A stretch of DNA of 35,323 nt from Deltaproteobacteria bacterium (GCA_030672385.1 DAOVGN010000067.1:1-35323); one strand, 5' to 3'. Counted from the stretch's first letter, positions 1 through 10,005 are shown. Made by a program: numbers and translations. The notes: generated by a model not told the origin, from the letters alone.

Positions 1-1347
1 AAATCCGAAGAGCTTCTCTTTACCCTTTCTGTATGCCTCCACCTCCTGAGGATGGGTCTGTAAGACCTCTTCCACCATCTTCGTTAAGGCATCTTCATCA
101 GTTATCTGAACCAGCCCCTGTTCCTTGACGATCTGGTTCGCCCCTTTGCCTGTTTTATACATCTCCTCAAAGACGGTCTTGGCGATCTTGCCGCTGATGG
201 TCCCCTCCTTCATGAGGCCCAGCATCTCTGTCAGCTGTTGAGGGGTAAGGGGGCACTCCTCCACCTCTTGGTCATCCTCTTTCAAGAGGCGCAAAAGATC
301 ACCCATGATCCAGTTGCTCACCTGTTTGGGCTCGGAAAAGAGCCCTACACACTCCTCGTAGTAATCGGCTAGGGCCTTGGAGGAGGTGATGACCCCGGCG
401 TCGTACTCGGGAATGTCGTATTCTCTGACGAAGCGGTCTTTGCGCTGCAAGGGCAGCTCCGGCAGTCCCTTTCTTGCCTCTTCTATCCACTCCGGGGAGA
501 TGGTCAAGGGAACAAGATCAGGATCGGGGAAGTAACGATAATCGTGGGCCTCCTCTTTTGACCGCATGGCATCGCTGATCCCCTTTTGTGGATCCCACAG
601 CCTGGTCTCCTGAATCACTTTTCCCCCTCCCTCGAGGACCTTTCGCTGTCTCTCTATCTCATAGGCCAGGGCCCTCTCCACATTGCGGAAGGAGTTCATG
701 TTTTTGACCTCGGTCCTGGTCCCCAGGGTCTGGGCGCCTGCGGGTCTGATGGAGACGTTGGCGTCACAACGAAAACTCCCCTCTTCCATATTCCCGTCGC
801 ATATCTCCAGGTACTGTAGGGTTGCTCGCAACACCCGCAGGTAATCGGCGGCCTCCTGGGGGGAGCGAAGGTCAGGCTCGCTCACGATCTCCAGCAGGGG
901 TACACCAGTCCTGTTGAAATCGACATAGCTGAAGGGGCCGTCTTCATCGTGGAAGAGCTTTCCCGCATCCTCCTCCATATGGATGCGGGTGATTCCCACC
1001 CGCTTCTTACCCCCCTCCGCGGTGGGGATTTCCACAGAGCCGTTGGTGGCGAGGGGAAGTTCATACTGGGAGATCTGATAGCCCTTGGGAAGGTCGGGAT
1101 AAAAATAGTTCTTTCGGGCGAAGATGCTGTAGGAGGCGATTTCACAGTTGGTGGCCAAGGCCATCTTGATGGCAAACTCCACCACCCTCCTGTTTAAGAC
1201 AGGGAGTGATCCAGGCATACCCGTGCAGACAGGGCAGGTGTGGGTATTGGGTTCACCGCCGAAGGCGGCGGAGCATCCGCAGAAGATCTTGCTCGTGGTC
1301 AGCAGTTGGGCATGGACCTCCAGCCCGATGACCACCTCATATTCCAC
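1..1347 (-). CDS. gatB: Aspartyl/glutamyl-tRNA amidotransferase subunit B, 3' end outside window
   Basis: This is the amidotransferase core subunit of GatCAB, which converts Asp-tRNA(Asn) and/or Glu-tRNA(Gln) to the amidated forms in the cytoplasm. The ORF track misses it because there is no stop inside the window. Reading the minus strand from a GTG at 1347 gives 449 uninterrupted codons beginning [15 protein letters not shown], with the CGCS...[14 protein letters not shown] region typical of GatB, then [26 protein letters not shown] and RCDANVSIR motifs and the C-terminal YqeY-like region. The family is about 475 residues, so roughly 25 residues are missing beyond position 1. An AAGGAGGGG Shine-Dalgarno precedes the GTG. 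Divergent from xseA. The gatA and gatC partners are not in the window. Confidence 0.96.
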   Translation of the reverse strand, partial: MEYEVVIGLEVHAQLLTTSKIFCGCSAAFGGEPNTHTCPVCTGMPGSLPVLNRRVVEFAIKMALATNCEIASYSIFARKNYFYPDLPKGYQISQYELPLATNGSVEIPTAEGGKKRVGITRIHMEEDAGKLFHDEDGPFSYVDFNRTGVPLLEIVSEPDLRSPQEAADYLRVLRATLQYLEICDGNMEEGSFRCDANVSIRPAGAQTLGTRTEVKNMNSFRNVERALAYEIERQRKVLEGGGKVIQETRLWDPQKGISDAMRSKEEAHDYRYFPDPDLVPLTISPEWIEEARKGLPELPLQRKDRFVREYDIPEYDAGVITSSKALADYYEECVGLFSEPKQVSNWIMGDLLRLLKEDDQEVEECPLTPQQLTEMLGLMKEGTISGKIAKTVFEEMYKTGKGANQIVKEQGLVQITDEDALTKMVEEVLQTHPQEVEAYRKGKEKLFGF

Positions 1348-1514
1348 AGCCCCTCCTTGATTGTGTTGACTTTAAACAATAGTACAGCCACCTCACCAAG
1401 TCAAGCCTCCTGCCTTGCAAGGATTGAGCGTGTAATCTTGTTCTGGTTCCCTGGCGTTCTTGGCGCCTTTGTGAGAAAAGAGCCGTTTTTTTCTTTTTTA
1501 TGCGGGCTTTCCCT

Positions 1515-1542
1515 TTGAAAGATCGAGATAATTTGATATAGT
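1515..1542 (+). promoter_or_regulatory. Putative sigma-70 promoter for the xseA cluster
   Basis: TTGAAA (1515-1520) and TATAGT (1537-1542) are separated by 16 bp in the gatB/xseA divergent intergenic region, about 25 bp upstream of the xseA start. The match is by eye only. The rest of the 1348-1555 gap shows no gene. Confidence 0.45.
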
Positions 1543-1567
1543 TTGAAATATTAAAGTGAGGTTAAAG

Positions 1568-2902
1568 ATGGATCTGTTCGAGACAAAGGTCTTGACGGTA
1601 AGCCAGCTCACAGCGGGGATCAAAGACCTTCTGGAGACCACGTTCGAAGAGGTATGGGTGGAGGGGGAGATCTCCAATCTGCGGTCTCCCCCCTCAGGTC
1701 ATATCTATTTCACCCTGAAGGATGAAAACAGTCAGATCAGGGCGGTGATCTTCAAGATGCAGGTGCGCTACGTGCGCTTTGACCTGGAGGATGGCCTGCA
1801 GGTGATCTGTTGGGGGAGGGTGGGGATCTATGAGAAGAGGGGCGAGTATCAGCTAATCCTCGACTACGTGGAGCCCAAGGGGATCGGGTCTCTGCAACTC
1901 GCCTTTGAGCAATTGAAGGAGCGGCTGGCCGAGGAGGGTCTCTTTGACGAGGCCCGCAAGAGGGGCTTACCCCTCCTGCCCAGGAGGATCGGGATTGTCA
2001 CCTCCCCGACAGGGGCAGCCATTCAGGATATGCTGAACATCGTGCGCAGGAGGTTTGAGAATATAGAGGTCGTTCTCTACCCTGTTAAGGTCCAGGGGGA
2101 GGGGGCAGCGGAAGAAATCGCCCAAGGGATCGGGTACCTCGGCGTACAGGGGGATGTGGATGTCACCATCGTGGGCAGGGGAGGGGGGTCGTTGGAGGAT
2201 CTCTGGGCCTTTAACGAAGAGGTGGTGGCCAGGGCCATCTTTGATTCCCCTGTACCTGTCATCTCGGCAGTGGGGCACGAGACTGATTTTACCATTGCCG
2301 ATTTTGTGGCAGATGTGCGTGCCCCCACTCCCTCAGCGGCAGCTGAGCTGGTGGTACAGCAAAAGAAGGATCTGCTCAGGATGATCGAGGTGCTAGGGGA
2401 AAGGATGGGGAGGGAGATGGATTACTTCGTTACCCGCAAGAGGGAGGAGGTGAAGGGGTTCGGGGGGAGGTTCAGGGACCCTCGCCGGCGGATGGAGGAG
2501 CTGCGTCTGAGACTGGATGAGTGCTGGAGTCGTCTCGCCACCGCTGCGCTCAGGACGTGGAGGGAGAGCAGGGAGCAGGCTGAAAGGGTTTTTCATCTCC
2601 TCCGCTCTCAGGACCCCTCATATGGGATAGCATCGCTCCGGGATGGCCTCAGCAAGAGGACCAAGGAGATGATCGGGGGTATTCATAGCCTCCTGAGTGA
2701 CAAAAGGAGCGTATGGGAAAAAGAGATGGCCAGGTTGGATGCCATGAGCCCTCTGGCCATCTTGAAGAGGGGATATAGCATCACCCGGCGCCTTCCAGAC
2801 GGCACGATCCTCAGGGATGCCCGGGATGTAGAGGTAAAGGGGACAGTGGAGGTGAGACTACATCGAGGTGAGATCGTCTGCCGGGTGGAGGGGAAGAGAT
2901 GA
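1568..2902 (+). CDS. xseA: Exodeoxyribonuclease VII large subunit
   Basis: Catalytic large subunit of exonuclease VII, which degrades single-stranded DNA in both directions and partners with XseB, encoded two genes downstream. The protein opens with the OB-fold region (VWVEGEISNLRSPPSGHIYF near residues 30-50). It carries the hallmark GRGGGSLEDLWAFNEE and the PVISAVGHETDFTIADFVAD block, followed by a long helical C-terminal region. The length of 444 residues is normal for the family. The ORF track begins at a GTG at 1556, but the ATG at 1568 has a GAGG six bases upstream and gives the family-typical N-terminus, so I prefer it. The stop overlaps the next gene's ATG (ATGA), indicating translational coupling. 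Confidence 0.96.
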   Translation: MDLFETKVLTVSQLTAGIKDLLETTFEEVWVEGEISNLRSPPSGHIYFTLKDENSQIRAVIFKMQVRYVRFDLEDGLQVICWGRVGIYEKRGEYQLILDYVEPKGIGSLQLAFEQLKERLAEEGLFDEARKRGLPLLPRRIGIVTSPTGAAIQDMLNIVRRRFENIEVVLYPVKVQGEGAAEEIAQGIGYLGVQGDVDVTIVGRGGGSLEDLWAFNEEVVARAIFDSPVPVISAVGHETDFTIADFVADVRAPTPSAAAELVVQQKKDLLRMIEVLGERMGREMDYFVTRKREEVKGFGGRFRDPRRRMEELRLRLDECWSRLATAALRTWRESREQAERVFHLLRSQDPSYGIASLRDGLSKRTKEMIGGIHSLLSDKRSVWEKEMARLDAMSPLAILKRGYSITRRLPDGTILRDARDVEVKGTVEVRLHRGEIVCRVEGKR

Positions 2903-3780
2903 GGGGGTTTATCCGCATTGTGCTATGGTGGGTTTGCGTCTTTAGTCTACTTGCTGTGCCCTGTTATGGGGGGGGGGTGGTCACAGTCAGTTGGTCTCCA
3001 CAAGAGTTGAGGCAAGGGGAGGCCCTCTACGTTGAGATAAAGACCGAGATGGAGGTCTCCTCCGCGGAGGCCGACTTAGACGGAACCCCTATCTTCTTAT
3101 ATAAACGGGATGGGGGCGGTCTTGCCGGTATCGCGGGTGTGGATATGGCCGCCTCACCGGGTCTGCGCCCCCTCAGGGTGCTGGTAAAAGACCTCGAGGG
3201 GAAACCCTTTGAAAAGGTCTTTCAGGTGAAGGTGCACAAGGGGAAATTCGGGGTTCAAAGGCTCACGCTGCCTAAAGAGATGGTGGAGTTGAAGGGGGAG
3301 ATACTGAGGAGGGTCTTGGAGGAGAACAGAAAGGTCAAGGAGATCTTTGTCACGCTCCGGCACGAGAAGTTATGGCACAATTCCTTTATCAAGCCCGTGG
3401 ATGGGCCGATAACTGGCACCTTTGGTCTGCGCAGGATCCTCAACGACCGGCCCCGTTCCCCCCATAGCGGGGTGGATATAGCGGCCCCATCGGGGAGCCA
3501 GGTGGGTTCATGCAATGATGGGGTAGTGGTCTTTGCCCAAGAGTTGTACTTATGCGGGAAGACCATTATAATAGACCATGGCTTCGGTTTATATTCTATG
3601 TACATGCACTTGGCCGAGATGCGGGTGAAAGAGGGCGAGGAAGTAAGGGTAGGTGATGTCATAGGGCTGGTAGGGGCCACTGGGCGTGTTACAGGGCCCC
3701 ACCTTCATTGGGGGGTGCGGTTGATGGGGGCACGGATCGATCCCTTTTCATTATTGAGGTTATTTCCTCAGGGAGATTGA
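2899..3780 (+). CDS. Secreted M23 family metallopeptidase (LytM-type)
   Basis: Probable zinc peptidase acting on peptidoglycan cross-bridges in the periplasm, or a LytM-type activator of amidases. Residues 1-25 form a signal peptide (hydrophobic VLWWVCVFSLLAVPC core). Residues about 27-120 look like an Ig-like beta domain. A helical linker follows, then the LytM/M23 domain from about 165 to the end. Zinc and catalytic residues are visible: H189 and D193 in SPHSGVDIA, and H268-L-H270 in GPHLHWG. All M23 signature residues are present, so it should be active. It overlaps xseA by 4 bp and sits in the xseA-xseB interval, a placement known in deltaproteobacteria. The natural substrate cannot be read from the sequence. 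Confidence 0.9.
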   Translation: MRGFIRIVLWWVCVFSLLAVPCYGGGVVTVSWSPQELRQGEALYVEIKTEMEVSSAEADLDGTPIFLYKRDGGGLAGIAGVDMAASPGLRPLRVLVKDLEGKPFEKVFQVKVHKGKFGVQRLTLPKEMVELKGEILRRVLEENRKVKEIFVTLRHEKLWHNSFIKPVDGPITGTFGLRRILNDRPRSPHSGVDIAAPSGSQVGSCNDGVVVFAQELYLCGKTIIIDHGFGLYSMYMHLAEMRVKEGEEVRVGDVIGLVGATGRVTGPHLHWGVRLMGARIDPFSLLRLFPQGD

Positions 3781-3786
3781 AGATTT

Positions 3787-4026
3787 ATGGGTGAGAAGGG
3801 TTTTGAAGAGGCGTTGCGGGAGCTGGAGGAGATTGTCAATCGCTTGGAGCAGGGGGATTTGCCCCTGGAGGAGGCCTTGAGGCTCTTTGAGGAAGGGGTC
3901 AAACTCTCCCGCTATTGCCACACAAAGCTGGATGAAGCCCAGAGGAGGGTGGAGATACTCCTCAAAGATGAAAAGGGAAGAATAATGCCCCAACCCTTTG
4001 AGCCAGCCGAGGGGAAAGAGGAGTAG
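3787..4026 (+). CDS. xseB: Exodeoxyribonuclease VII small subunit
   Basis: Small helical subunit of exonuclease VII; several copies bind XseA. The 79-residue protein has the family pattern: FEEALRELEEIVNRLEQGDLPLEEAL near the N-terminus, then LFEEGVKLSRYC and a charged tail. Length matches the family. It lies 6 bp after the M23 gene and its TAG stop abuts the ispA start codon directly, so it is co-transcribed and probably translationally coupled with isoprenoid synthesis genes, as in many proteobacteria. Confidence 0.94.
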   Translation: MGEKGFEEALRELEEIVNRLEQGDLPLEEALRLFEEGVKLSRYCHTKLDEAQRRVEILLKDEKGRIMPQPFEPAEGKEE

Positions 4027-4917
4027 ATGGATATCAGGGAGTATCTCAAGCAGAAGCGGTTGCAGATAGACGCTGCCCTGGAAAAGGCTCTCCCTCCTGA
4101 AACTGAATACCCCGCCTCTCTCTACAAGGCGATGCGCTACAGCGTCTTTGCTGGGGGAAAACGGTTACGCCCTATCCTCGCCACCGCTGCCTATGAGGCC
4201 CTGGGAGGAAAGGATGATACGATCATCCCGTACGCCTGTGCCTTGGAGATGATCCATACCTATTCATTGATCCATGATGACCTCCCCGCTATGGATGACG
4301 ATGATTATCGGCGCGGCAAACCCACCAGCCACCGTGTCTTTGGGGAGGCCTTGGCCATCTTGGCCGGAGATGCCCTCTTGACCGAGGCCTTCGGGCTGAT
4401 GACCAGACAGGAGGTTGTGGATGGACTGGATGGAAAGATAGTTGTCCGGGTGATCAACGAGGTATCAAGGGCAGCAGGGGTTCAGGGGATGTTGGGAGGA
4501 CAGGTGGTCGATGTAGAGTCGGAGGGGGAAGAGGTGGATTTTACCACCTTGCAATGGATCCATCTGCACAAGACAGGGGCCCTTATCATCGCCTCTGTCA
4601 GGATGGGGGGGTGGTTAGGGGGTGCTGGAGAGAAGGAGATGACAGCCCTCACCACCTATGGGGAGGGTATCGGTTTGGCCTTTCAGATTACAGATGATGT
4701 CCTGGACGTGGAGGGGGATAAGGAGGATTTGGGTAAAAAGGTGGGGGTGGATCAGGAGCGGGGGAAGGCCACCTATCCCGCCTTCATAGGGCTGGAGCAA
4801 TCAAAGGCCAAGGCCAGAGAACTTATCGGGGAGGGCCTGAAGGCCCTGGAGATATTCGACCCAAAGGCAGATCCCCTCAGGGGTATAGCCCGCTTTATTC
4901 TGGAGAGGAGATCGTAG
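4027..4917 (+). CDS. ispA: Polyprenyl (farnesyl/geranylgeranyl) diphosphate synthase
   Basis: Chain-elongating trans-prenyltransferase joining isopentenyl diphosphate to allylic diphosphates in the cytoplasm. It has GGKRLRPIL, the first aspartate-rich motif DDLPAMD followed by DDDYRRGKP, the lysine-threonine region HKTGALI, and the second motif DDVLDVEGD, with all Mg-binding aspartates intact. The 296 residues and the two-residue insertion in the first Asp-rich motif match bacterial IspA-type farnesyl diphosphate synthases. Chain length (C15 versus C20) cannot be fixed from sequence alone. It is directly coupled to xseB and followed 12 bp later by dxs, so the early and middle steps of isoprenoid synthesis are co-expressed. 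Confidence 0.94.
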   Translation: MDIREYLKQKRLQIDAALEKALPPETEYPASLYKAMRYSVFAGGKRLRPILATAAYEALGGKDDTIIPYACALEMIHTYSLIHDDLPAMDDDDYRRGKPTSHRVFGEALAILAGDALLTEAFGLMTRQEVVDGLDGKIVVRVINEVSRAAGVQGMLGGQVVDVESEGEEVDFTTLQWIHLHKTGALIIASVRMGGWLGGAGEKEMTALTTYGEGIGLAFQITDDVLDVEGDKEDLGKKVGVDQERGKATYPAFIGLEQSKAKARELIGEGLKALEIFDPKADPLRGIARFILERRS

Positions 4918-4929
4918 CAGCGAGAGGAA

Positions 4930-6822
4930 ATGAGCAGGATCATTGATGTCATTGATTCACCAGAGGATTTGAGGAGGCTAAAGAGGGAGGAGCTGCCTCG
5001 TTTGGCGCAGGAGATCAGGGAAGAGATCGTCTCCGTCTGCTCTCGGGTGGGGGGTCACCTGGCCCCGAGCCTGGGGGTGGTGGAGTTGACCATGGCGCTG
5101 CACTATGTCTTCGATACCCCGAAGGACAAGCTGATCTGGGATGTGGGGCACCAGGCCTATGCCCATAAATTGCTCACCGGCAGGAGGAAGAAGTTCAAGA
5201 CTCTGAGACAACATGGAGGTATCAGTGGTTTCCCGAAGAGGGAGGAAAGCATATACGATCCCTTCGGTACCGGTCACAGCGGTACCTCTATCTCTGCGGC
5301 CTTGGGGATTGCGGAGGCCAGGGATCTACGTGGGGAGGATTTCAAAGTGGTTGCCATCATTGGGGATGGGGGGTTGACGGCGGGCATGGCCTTTGAGGCC
5401 CTCAATTGTGCAGGGGAACAGGAATGCGACCTCATTGTGGTGGTGAATGACAATGAAATGTCCATCTCCAGGAGCGTAGGGGCCATATCCTCCTGTCTCA
5501 ATAGGATCATGACCGGACAACGGATTAACCGCTTTCGGAAGGACCTCCAGGATTTTTTACAGGAGATTCCTGGCATCGGTAAGCCTGTGTTCAAATTTGT
5601 AAAACAGGCCGAGGAGGCTTTGAAGGGATTAATGGTACCTGGTATCCTCTTTGAGGAACTCGGTTTCAAGTATTTCGGCCCATTGCAGGGACATCACCTT
5701 GATCCTCTTATAGATACCTTTCGGAACATCAGGAAGTTGAGTGGACCTATCCTGGTCCATGTGGTCACCAAAAAGGGGAAAGGATATCCCCCCGCCGAGG
5801 AGAACCCCGCCTTATTCCATGGGGTGGGGAGGTTTGAAGAAAAGACGGGTAGGATCTATAACAACCCCTCCCCCATCACGTATACCGAGGTCTTCGGCAG
5901 GACATTGGTGGAGTTGGCCGAGGAGGACGAAAGGATTGTGGCCATAACGGCTGCCATGCCCCTGGGGACGGGACTGACGGAATTTTCGCAGAGGTTTCCC
6001 AGGCGCTTTTATGATATAGGGATTGCTGAACAGCATGGGGTGACCTTCGCTGCTGGTTTGGCCCTGGAGGGGATGCGCCCCGTGGCGGCCATCTATTCCA
6101 GCTTTCTTCAACGTGCCTATGACCAGATCATTCACGATGTCTGTCTCCAGGGGATACCTGTGGTTTTTGCCATGGACAGGGGGGGGATAGTGGGGGAAGA
6201 TGGACCTACGCATCATGGTCTCTTCGATCTCTCCTTCTTGCGGCATATCCCTCATATGGTGCTGATGGCCCCCAAGGATGAAAATGAGCTGCGCCGGATG
6301 TTGTTGACCGCTATACGATATGAAGATGGTCCAATCGCCTTTCGCTATCCGCGGGGAAGGGGATATGGAGTGCCATTAGAGGAGGAAATTGAACCCCTAG
6401 AGGTCGGCAGGGGAGAGATCCTGCGGGAGGGGAAGGATGCCCTCATCCTGACCATCGGTTCCACCGTTTATCCCTCCTTAAAGGCGGCGGAGATTCTGGA
6501 GGGAGAAGGGATAAGTGTTACGGTGGTCAACAGTAGGTTTGTGGTCCCCCTGGATGCGGAACTGATAGGCTCTCTGGTGAGGGGGCATGAGGCCCTGATC
6601 ACGGTGGAGGAGAATGTGCTGCCCGGCGGCTTCGGCAGCGCCGTCCTGGAGCTTCTGCACGAGAAGGGTTGCGTTCCTCCCAAAGTACGTTGCCTCGGCA
6701 TCCCAGCGCTCTTTGTAGCACATGGTCATCAGGACGCATTGAGGAAAGAGTACCGTCTTGACCCGGAAGGGATCGCTCTGGAGGTGAGGAAGTTGTTGAG
6801 AAATGGGAAAGGAGAGGCTTGA
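4930..6822 (+). CDS. dxs: 1-deoxy-D-xylulose-5-phosphate synthase
   Basis: Thiamine-diphosphate enzyme condensing pyruvate and glyceraldehyde 3-phosphate, the first step of the non-mevalonate isoprenoid pathway. The 630-residue length is canonical. Visible signatures are [14 protein letters not shown] near residue 75, the ThDP-binding [15 protein letters not shown] and [10 protein letters not shown] block, the transketolase pyrimidine-binding region with [13 protein letters not shown] and [15 protein letters not shown], and the C-terminal transketolase domain. GAGAGGAA precedes the ATG. Its 3' end overlaps tlyA by 20 bp, extending the xseA-to-tlyA operon. Confidence 0.97.
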   Translation: MSRIIDVIDSPEDLRRLKREELPRLAQEIREEIVSVCSRVGGHLAPSLGVVELTMALHYVFDTPKDKLIWDVGHQAYAHKLLTGRRKKFKTLRQHGGISGFPKREESIYDPFGTGHSGTSISAALGIAEARDLRGEDFKVVAIIGDGGLTAGMAFEALNCAGEQECDLIVVVNDNEMSISRSVGAISSCLNRIMTGQRINRFRKDLQDFLQEIPGIGKPVFKFVKQAEEALKGLMVPGILFEELGFKYFGPLQGHHLDPLIDTFRNIRKLSGPILVHVVTKKGKGYPPAEENPALFHGVGRFEEKTGRIYNNPSPITYTEVFGRTLVELAEEDERIVAITAAMPLGTGLTEFSQRFPRRFYDIGIAEQHGVTFAAGLALEGMRPVAAIYSSFLQRAYDQIIHDVCLQGIPVVFAMDRGGIVGEDGPTHHGLFDLSFLRHIPHMVLMAPKDENELRRMLLTAIRYEDGPIAFRYPRGRGYGVPLEEEIEPLEVGRGEILREGKDALILTIGSTVYPSLKAAEILEGEGISVTVVNSRFVVPLDAELIGSLVRGHEALITVEENVLPGGFGSAVLELLHEKGCVPPKVRCLGIPALFVAHGHQDALRKEYRLDPEGIALEVRKLLRNGKGEA

Positions 6823-7549
6823 CAGGGTGTTGGTGGATAGGGGGTTAGCACCGAGCCGGACGAAGGCAAGGTCCCTTATCATGGCGGGGGCGGTCTTGGT
6901 TGATGGACAGAGGGAGGATAAGTCGGGTACCCTGGTCCGTCCCGAGGCAATCATCCGTATTACCCAGGATCCCCAGCCTTATGTAAGCCGGGGAGGTCTG
7001 AAACTGGAGAGGGCCCTGGAGTTTTTCGACGTCAACCCACGGGGAAAGGTGGCCATGGATGTTGGGGCGTCCACCGGAGGTTTCACCGACTGCCTCCTGC
7101 AAAGGGAGGCCCGGCGGATATATGCCGTAGACGTAGGGTATGGACAATTGGCCTGGAAGCTACAGCAAGACCCCCGGGTGATCAATCTGCAGCGCCACAA
7201 CATCCGTCACCTTGAGCGTGAAGAAGTTGAGGAAGAGGTTGATCTGGCTGTCATCGATACCTCCTTTATATCCCTTGAACTGGTCATCCCCCCCACCCTT
7301 TCTTTTATGAGAAGGGGGGGGGAGCTATTGACATTGCTAAAACCACAGTTTGAGGTGGGAAGGGGGGAGGTGGGCAAAGGGGGGGTGGTGAAGGATCCTG
7401 AGAAACACCGCCAGGTGGTGGAGAGAATCGTGAGGTTTGCCGAAGGTATAGGCTTGAGGCCACAGGGACAGGGGGTAATGGAGTCTCCCCTCCGGGGGCC
7501 CAAGGGGAACAAGGAGTTCTTTATTTATTTTATTTCTTCTCCAATTTAG
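6803..7549 (+). CDS. tlyA: TlyA family rRNA 2'-O-methyltransferase / putative hemolysin
   Basis: S4-domain plus SAM-dependent methyltransferase protein. Characterised TlyA members 2'-O-methylate rRNA. Residues 1-60 form the S4 RNA-binding domain ([18 protein letters not shown]), followed by [13 protein letters not shown], the SAM motif [16 protein letters not shown], the DVGYGQLAW segment and a C-terminal LKPQFEVGR motif. At 248 residues it is normal for the family. It overlaps dxs by 20 bp. Oddity: its last codons (ISSPI-stop) lie inside the left terminus of an intergenic repeat, so the repeat supplies the stop codon and C-terminus. Confidence 0.92.
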   Translation: MGKERLDRVLVDRGLAPSRTKARSLIMAGAVLVDGQREDKSGTLVRPEAIIRITQDPQPYVSRGGLKLERALEFFDVNPRGKVAMDVGASTGGFTDCLLQREARRIYAVDVGYGQLAWKLQQDPRVINLQRHNIRHLEREEVEEEVDLAVIDTSFISLELVIPPTLSFMRRGGELLTLLKPQFEVGRGEVGKGGVVKDPEKHRQVVERIVRFAEGIGLRPQGQGVMESPLRGPKGNKEFFIYFISSPI

Positions 7550-7668
7550 TTAATGGGAGTAATAGGATTCAAGGAATCAAGGGGTTTGTATTTCACTAGA
7601 ACCCTAGGCCCCTGGAACCCTATGAGATAAATCCTTGGGCCTTTTTTGACAACTCTTTTGGAGAAGAA
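7534..7668 (+). repeat. Intergenic repeat copy A with terminal inverted repeats
   Basis: A 135-bp element is bounded by TTCTTCTCCAATTTAGTT (7534-7551) and its imperfect inverse AACTCTTTTGGAGAAGAA (7651-7668), 15 of 18 bases complementary. The interior (GGATTCAAGG...GGGGTTTGTATTTCACTAGAACC...CTGGAACCCTATGA...AATCCTTGG) recurs at 29909-30031 in the same orientation and at about 13821-13945 inverted. No ORF inside. It looks like a MITE- or REP-like non-coding repeat. It overlaps the tlyA stop codon and its right end lies 20 bp before the DUF4416 start. Confidence 0.75.
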
Positions 7669-7688
7669 CCTTTATTTTATGCACTCCT

Positions 7689-8225
7689 ATGGGGAAGATA
7701 GGGGTACCCAAACCGACAAAACTGATCATGAGCCTCATCACTTCCGATGATCACCTCTTGCACCAGGTCGTGGAGGTATTGGTGAAGACGTATGGAGAGG
7801 TTGATTTTAAGAGCGATGTCCTTCCCTTTGACCTTACCGACTATTATACCGCAGAGATGGGAGAAGGACTATTCAGGAGGCTTATTACCTTTCGTCCCCT
7901 GATCCCTAGGGAATCCTTGGTGAGGATCAAGCGGGAGGCTAACGAGATAGAGGAGTTGTTTTCCGTTGAAGGAAGGAGGAGGATAAACATAGATCCTGGG
8001 TATATCTCCGCAGAGCACTTGATTTTGGCAACCACTAAGGGGTATACTCATCGTCCCTACTTAGGGGAGGGGATCTATGCAGATCTCACCTTGATCTATC
8101 AAAGGGGGGAGTTTCGACCTCTGGAGTGGACTTACCCGGACTATACCTCAGCAGTGTTGAGGGAGATTTTGAAAGATGTGAGAAAGAGGTACTTGCAGGA
8201 GCTGAAGGGAGTGGGGAGTGATTAA
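7689..8225 (+). CDS. DUF4416 family protein
   Basis: I recognise the family but its function is not established. The 178-residue protein begins MGKIGVPKPTKLIMSLITSD, with a GLLSS-like segment and the family's EPxDFTxYY-like stretch (here LPFDLTDYYTAEMG), then PGYISAEHLILATTKGYTHRPYLGEGIYADLTLIYQ. No signal peptide or membrane segment is visible, so it should be cytoplasmic. The Shine-Dalgarno is weak: the nearest GGAG is in the right terminus of repeat A, about 25 bp upstream. The gene overlaps yicC by 8 bp, heading the yicC-remA-gmk-rpoZ cluster, a neighbourhood commonly seen in Desulfobacterota. Confidence 0.82.
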   Translation: MGKIGVPKPTKLIMSLITSDDHLLHQVVEVLVKTYGEVDFKSDVLPFDLTDYYTAEMGEGLFRRLITFRPLIPRESLVRIKREANEIEELFSVEGRRRINIDPGYISAEHLILATTKGYTHRPYLGEGIYADLTLIYQRGEFRPLEWTYPDYTSAVLREILKDVRKRYLQELKGVGSD

Positions 8226-9102
8226 GAGCATGACCGGATATGGTTTGGCAGAAGGGGATCTACCCTTGGGGAAGGTGGTTGTGGAGATAAGATCCCTCAA
8301 CCATAAATACCTGGAGACCTTCCTCAGGTTTCCACGGGGCTTCTTCCCTCTAGAGCCCAGGATTCGTGACCTAGTGAAAAGATGGGTCTCTAGGGGTCGG
8401 GTGGATCTTACCATGAGGATCGATAGCTCATCCTCCTCTGTATCCCGATACCGTTTGGAGGCCGACCTGAACTTGGCAGAAGAGTACATCCACATCTTAC
8501 ACCAGATAAAGGAGAGGTTCGGCCTGAAGGGGGAGGTGGTCTTGGATCATATAGCGGGTGTGAGGGAGATCCTGCCCTTTCTTGAAGTGGAGGAGAACTC
8601 AGAGATCTATTGGGATGAGATAGCCACCGTAACGGAACGCTCACTGCGGGCCCTGGATGAGTATCGGCGAAAGGAGGGAGAAGTCCTGGGAGGGGATCTG
8701 ACGGGCAGGTTGGAGGAGATCAGGAAGCTCGTGGAGGAGATCAAAGGCAGGGTTCCCTTTGTGGTTGAAGCCTATAGGGAGAGATTGCGGGAGAGGTTGA
8801 GGGTCCTCTTAGAGGGGAGCGACTTCGATGAGCTAAGATTTTACCAAGAGGTGGCCTATTTCTCCGAGCGCTCCGATATCTCCGAAGAGGTGATCAGGAT
8901 GGAGAGCCACTTGCGTCAGTTCGAGTCCAAGTTAAGGGAGGAGGGGCCTGTGGGGAGGGGGATGGATTTCATCCTACAAGAGATGAACAGGGAGATAAAC
9001 ACCGTCGGAGCAAAGGCCAATGATGCCTTAATTGCCCACAAGGTGATAGGGGTAAAGGGTGAGCTGGAGAAGATGAGGGAACAAGTGCAAAACATCGAAT
9101 AA
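8218..9102 (+). CDS. yicC: YicC family endoribonuclease / stress-induced protein
   Basis: Member of the YicC/YloC family; characterised members act in RNA turnover as an endoribonuclease or RNase adaptor. It begins at a GTG (IKSMTGYG, the invariant family N-terminus), has the YicC N-terminal domain to about residue 155, and ends with the DUF1732 block [24 protein letters not shown]. The 294 residues are full length. The start lies inside the end of the DUF4416 gene with AAGGGAGTGGGGAG upstream. It is followed 13 bp later by remA, and the yicC-remA-gmk-rpoZ order is widely conserved. Confidence 0.94.
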   Translation: MIKSMTGYGLAEGDLPLGKVVVEIRSLNHKYLETFLRFPRGFFPLEPRIRDLVKRWVSRGRVDLTMRIDSSSSSVSRYRLEADLNLAEEYIHILHQIKERFGLKGEVVLDHIAGVREILPFLEVEENSEIYWDEIATVTERSLRALDEYRRKEGEVLGGDLTGRLEEIRKLVEEIKGRVPFVVEAYRERLRERLRVLLEGSDFDELRFYQEVAYFSERSDISEEVIRMESHLRQFESKLREEGPVGRGMDFILQEMNREINTVGAKANDALIAHKVIGVKGELEKMREQVQNIE

Positions 9103-9115
9103 GAAGGGGGGGAAA

Positions 9116-9370
9116 ATGAAGACAAAACTGTTGAATGTAGGTTTTGGAAATGTGGTGGTTGCCTCTAGGGTAGTAGCTGTGGTAGGTCCTAGCTCAGCAC
9201 CTATGAGGAGATTGAAGGATAGCGCGAAAAAGCTTGGTAAGTTGATCGATGCGTCCCAAGGTCGTAAGACCAGATCCATCATTGTTACCAATAGCGATCA
9301 TATAATCCTGTCGGCGATACAACCTGAGACCGTTGCACAGAGATTAGCCGCTGGAGAGGATGTAGAATAG
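9116..9370 (+). CDS. remA: DUF370 / RemA family regulatory protein
   Basis: Small DNA-binding protein family; in Bacillus subtilis RemA activates extracellular-matrix genes. The role in Gram-negative anaerobes is not established. The 84 residues carry the family core: [10 protein letters not shown] near the start, [14 protein letters not shown] in the middle, [28 protein letters not shown] toward the end. GGGGGGAAA precedes the ATG. Lying between yicC and gmk, it is in its usual syntenic place, which supports the call more than the regulatory function. Confidence 0.9.
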   Translation: MKTKLLNVGFGNVVVASRVVAVVGPSSAPMRRLKDSAKKLGKLIDASQGRKTRSIIVTNSDHIILSAIQPETVAQRLAAGEDVE

Positions 9371-9393
9371 GACTGAAAGGTAAAAAAAAGGGG

Positions 9394-10005
9394 GTGGTAA
9401 GAGGAGGAGCACAAGGGGTCCTTTTTATCGTCTCTGCCCCATCGGGGGCTGGGAAGACAACCCTCCTGAGGAAGGTGATATCCCAACTCTCCGGTGTGAG
9501 CCTATCTATTTCCTTTACTACGAGGGACCCTAGGCCCGATGAACGGGAGGAAGTTGATTACTTTTTTGTCCCCCGCACGAAGTTTATCAACATGGAGAAA
9601 GAAGAAAAGTTTATAGAGTGGGCGGAGGTGCACGGGGACTTATATGGGACCCCTAGAGCAAACTTGGAAAAGCTCCAGAGAGGTGAGGACCTCATCTTAG
9701 AGATAGACACACAGGGGGCGAGAAAGATAAAGGAGGAGTTACAAAATGGGGTTCTCATCTTTATCCTACCCCCCTCCCTTGAGGTCTTGCGGGAGAGGTT
9801 GAGGGGCAGGAGTGGGGATTCTGAGGAGGCAATCCAAGCCCGTCTGCAAAATGCTCAAAATGAGCTTGATCAAATGGCGTGGTACGATTATATTGTAATT
9901 AATAGAGAGGTCAAGGAAGCTACAAAAGAACTCACTTCCATCATACTAGCTGAGCGGTGCAAGACCGCCAGGGTATTAAGGGATAGAGGAGGAGAATATG
10001 GCTAG
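9394..10005 (+). CDS. gmk: Guanylate kinase
   Basis: Phosphorylates GMP to GDP using ATP, in the cytoplasm. The P-loop [12 protein letters not shown] starts near residue 14, followed by the GMP-binding [18 protein letters not shown] segment and [13 protein letters not shown], ending in the lid and C-terminal helices. At 203 residues it is standard. The start is a GTG with an AAAGG about 13 bases upstream; the short poly-A/G leader makes the exact start slightly uncertain. The 3' end overlaps rpoZ by 8 bp. Confidence 0.95.
   Translation: MVRGGAQGVLFIVSAPSGAGKTTLLRKVISQLSGVSLSISFTTRDPRPDEREEVDYFFVPRTKFINMEKEEKFIEWAEVHGDLYGTPRANLEKLQRGEDLILEIDTQGARKIKEELQNGVLIFILPPSLEVLRERLRGRSGDSEEAIQARLQNAQNELDQMAWYDYIVINREVKEATKELTSIILAERCKTARVLRDRGGEYG

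Noticed and set aside
1435-1475. TTCCCTGGCGTTCTTGGCGCCTTTGTG, resembling a dispersed GCCAAG-type repeat often seen in environmental genomes
   Set aside because: Only one degenerate copy is present, too little to call a repeat from this window.
5812-6255. 147-codon minus-strand ORF inside dxs
   Set aside because: Antisense shadow of a conserved gene; no ribosome-binding site or recognisable motif. The same applies to the many other antisense frames over proS, aspS, gap and the cytochromes.
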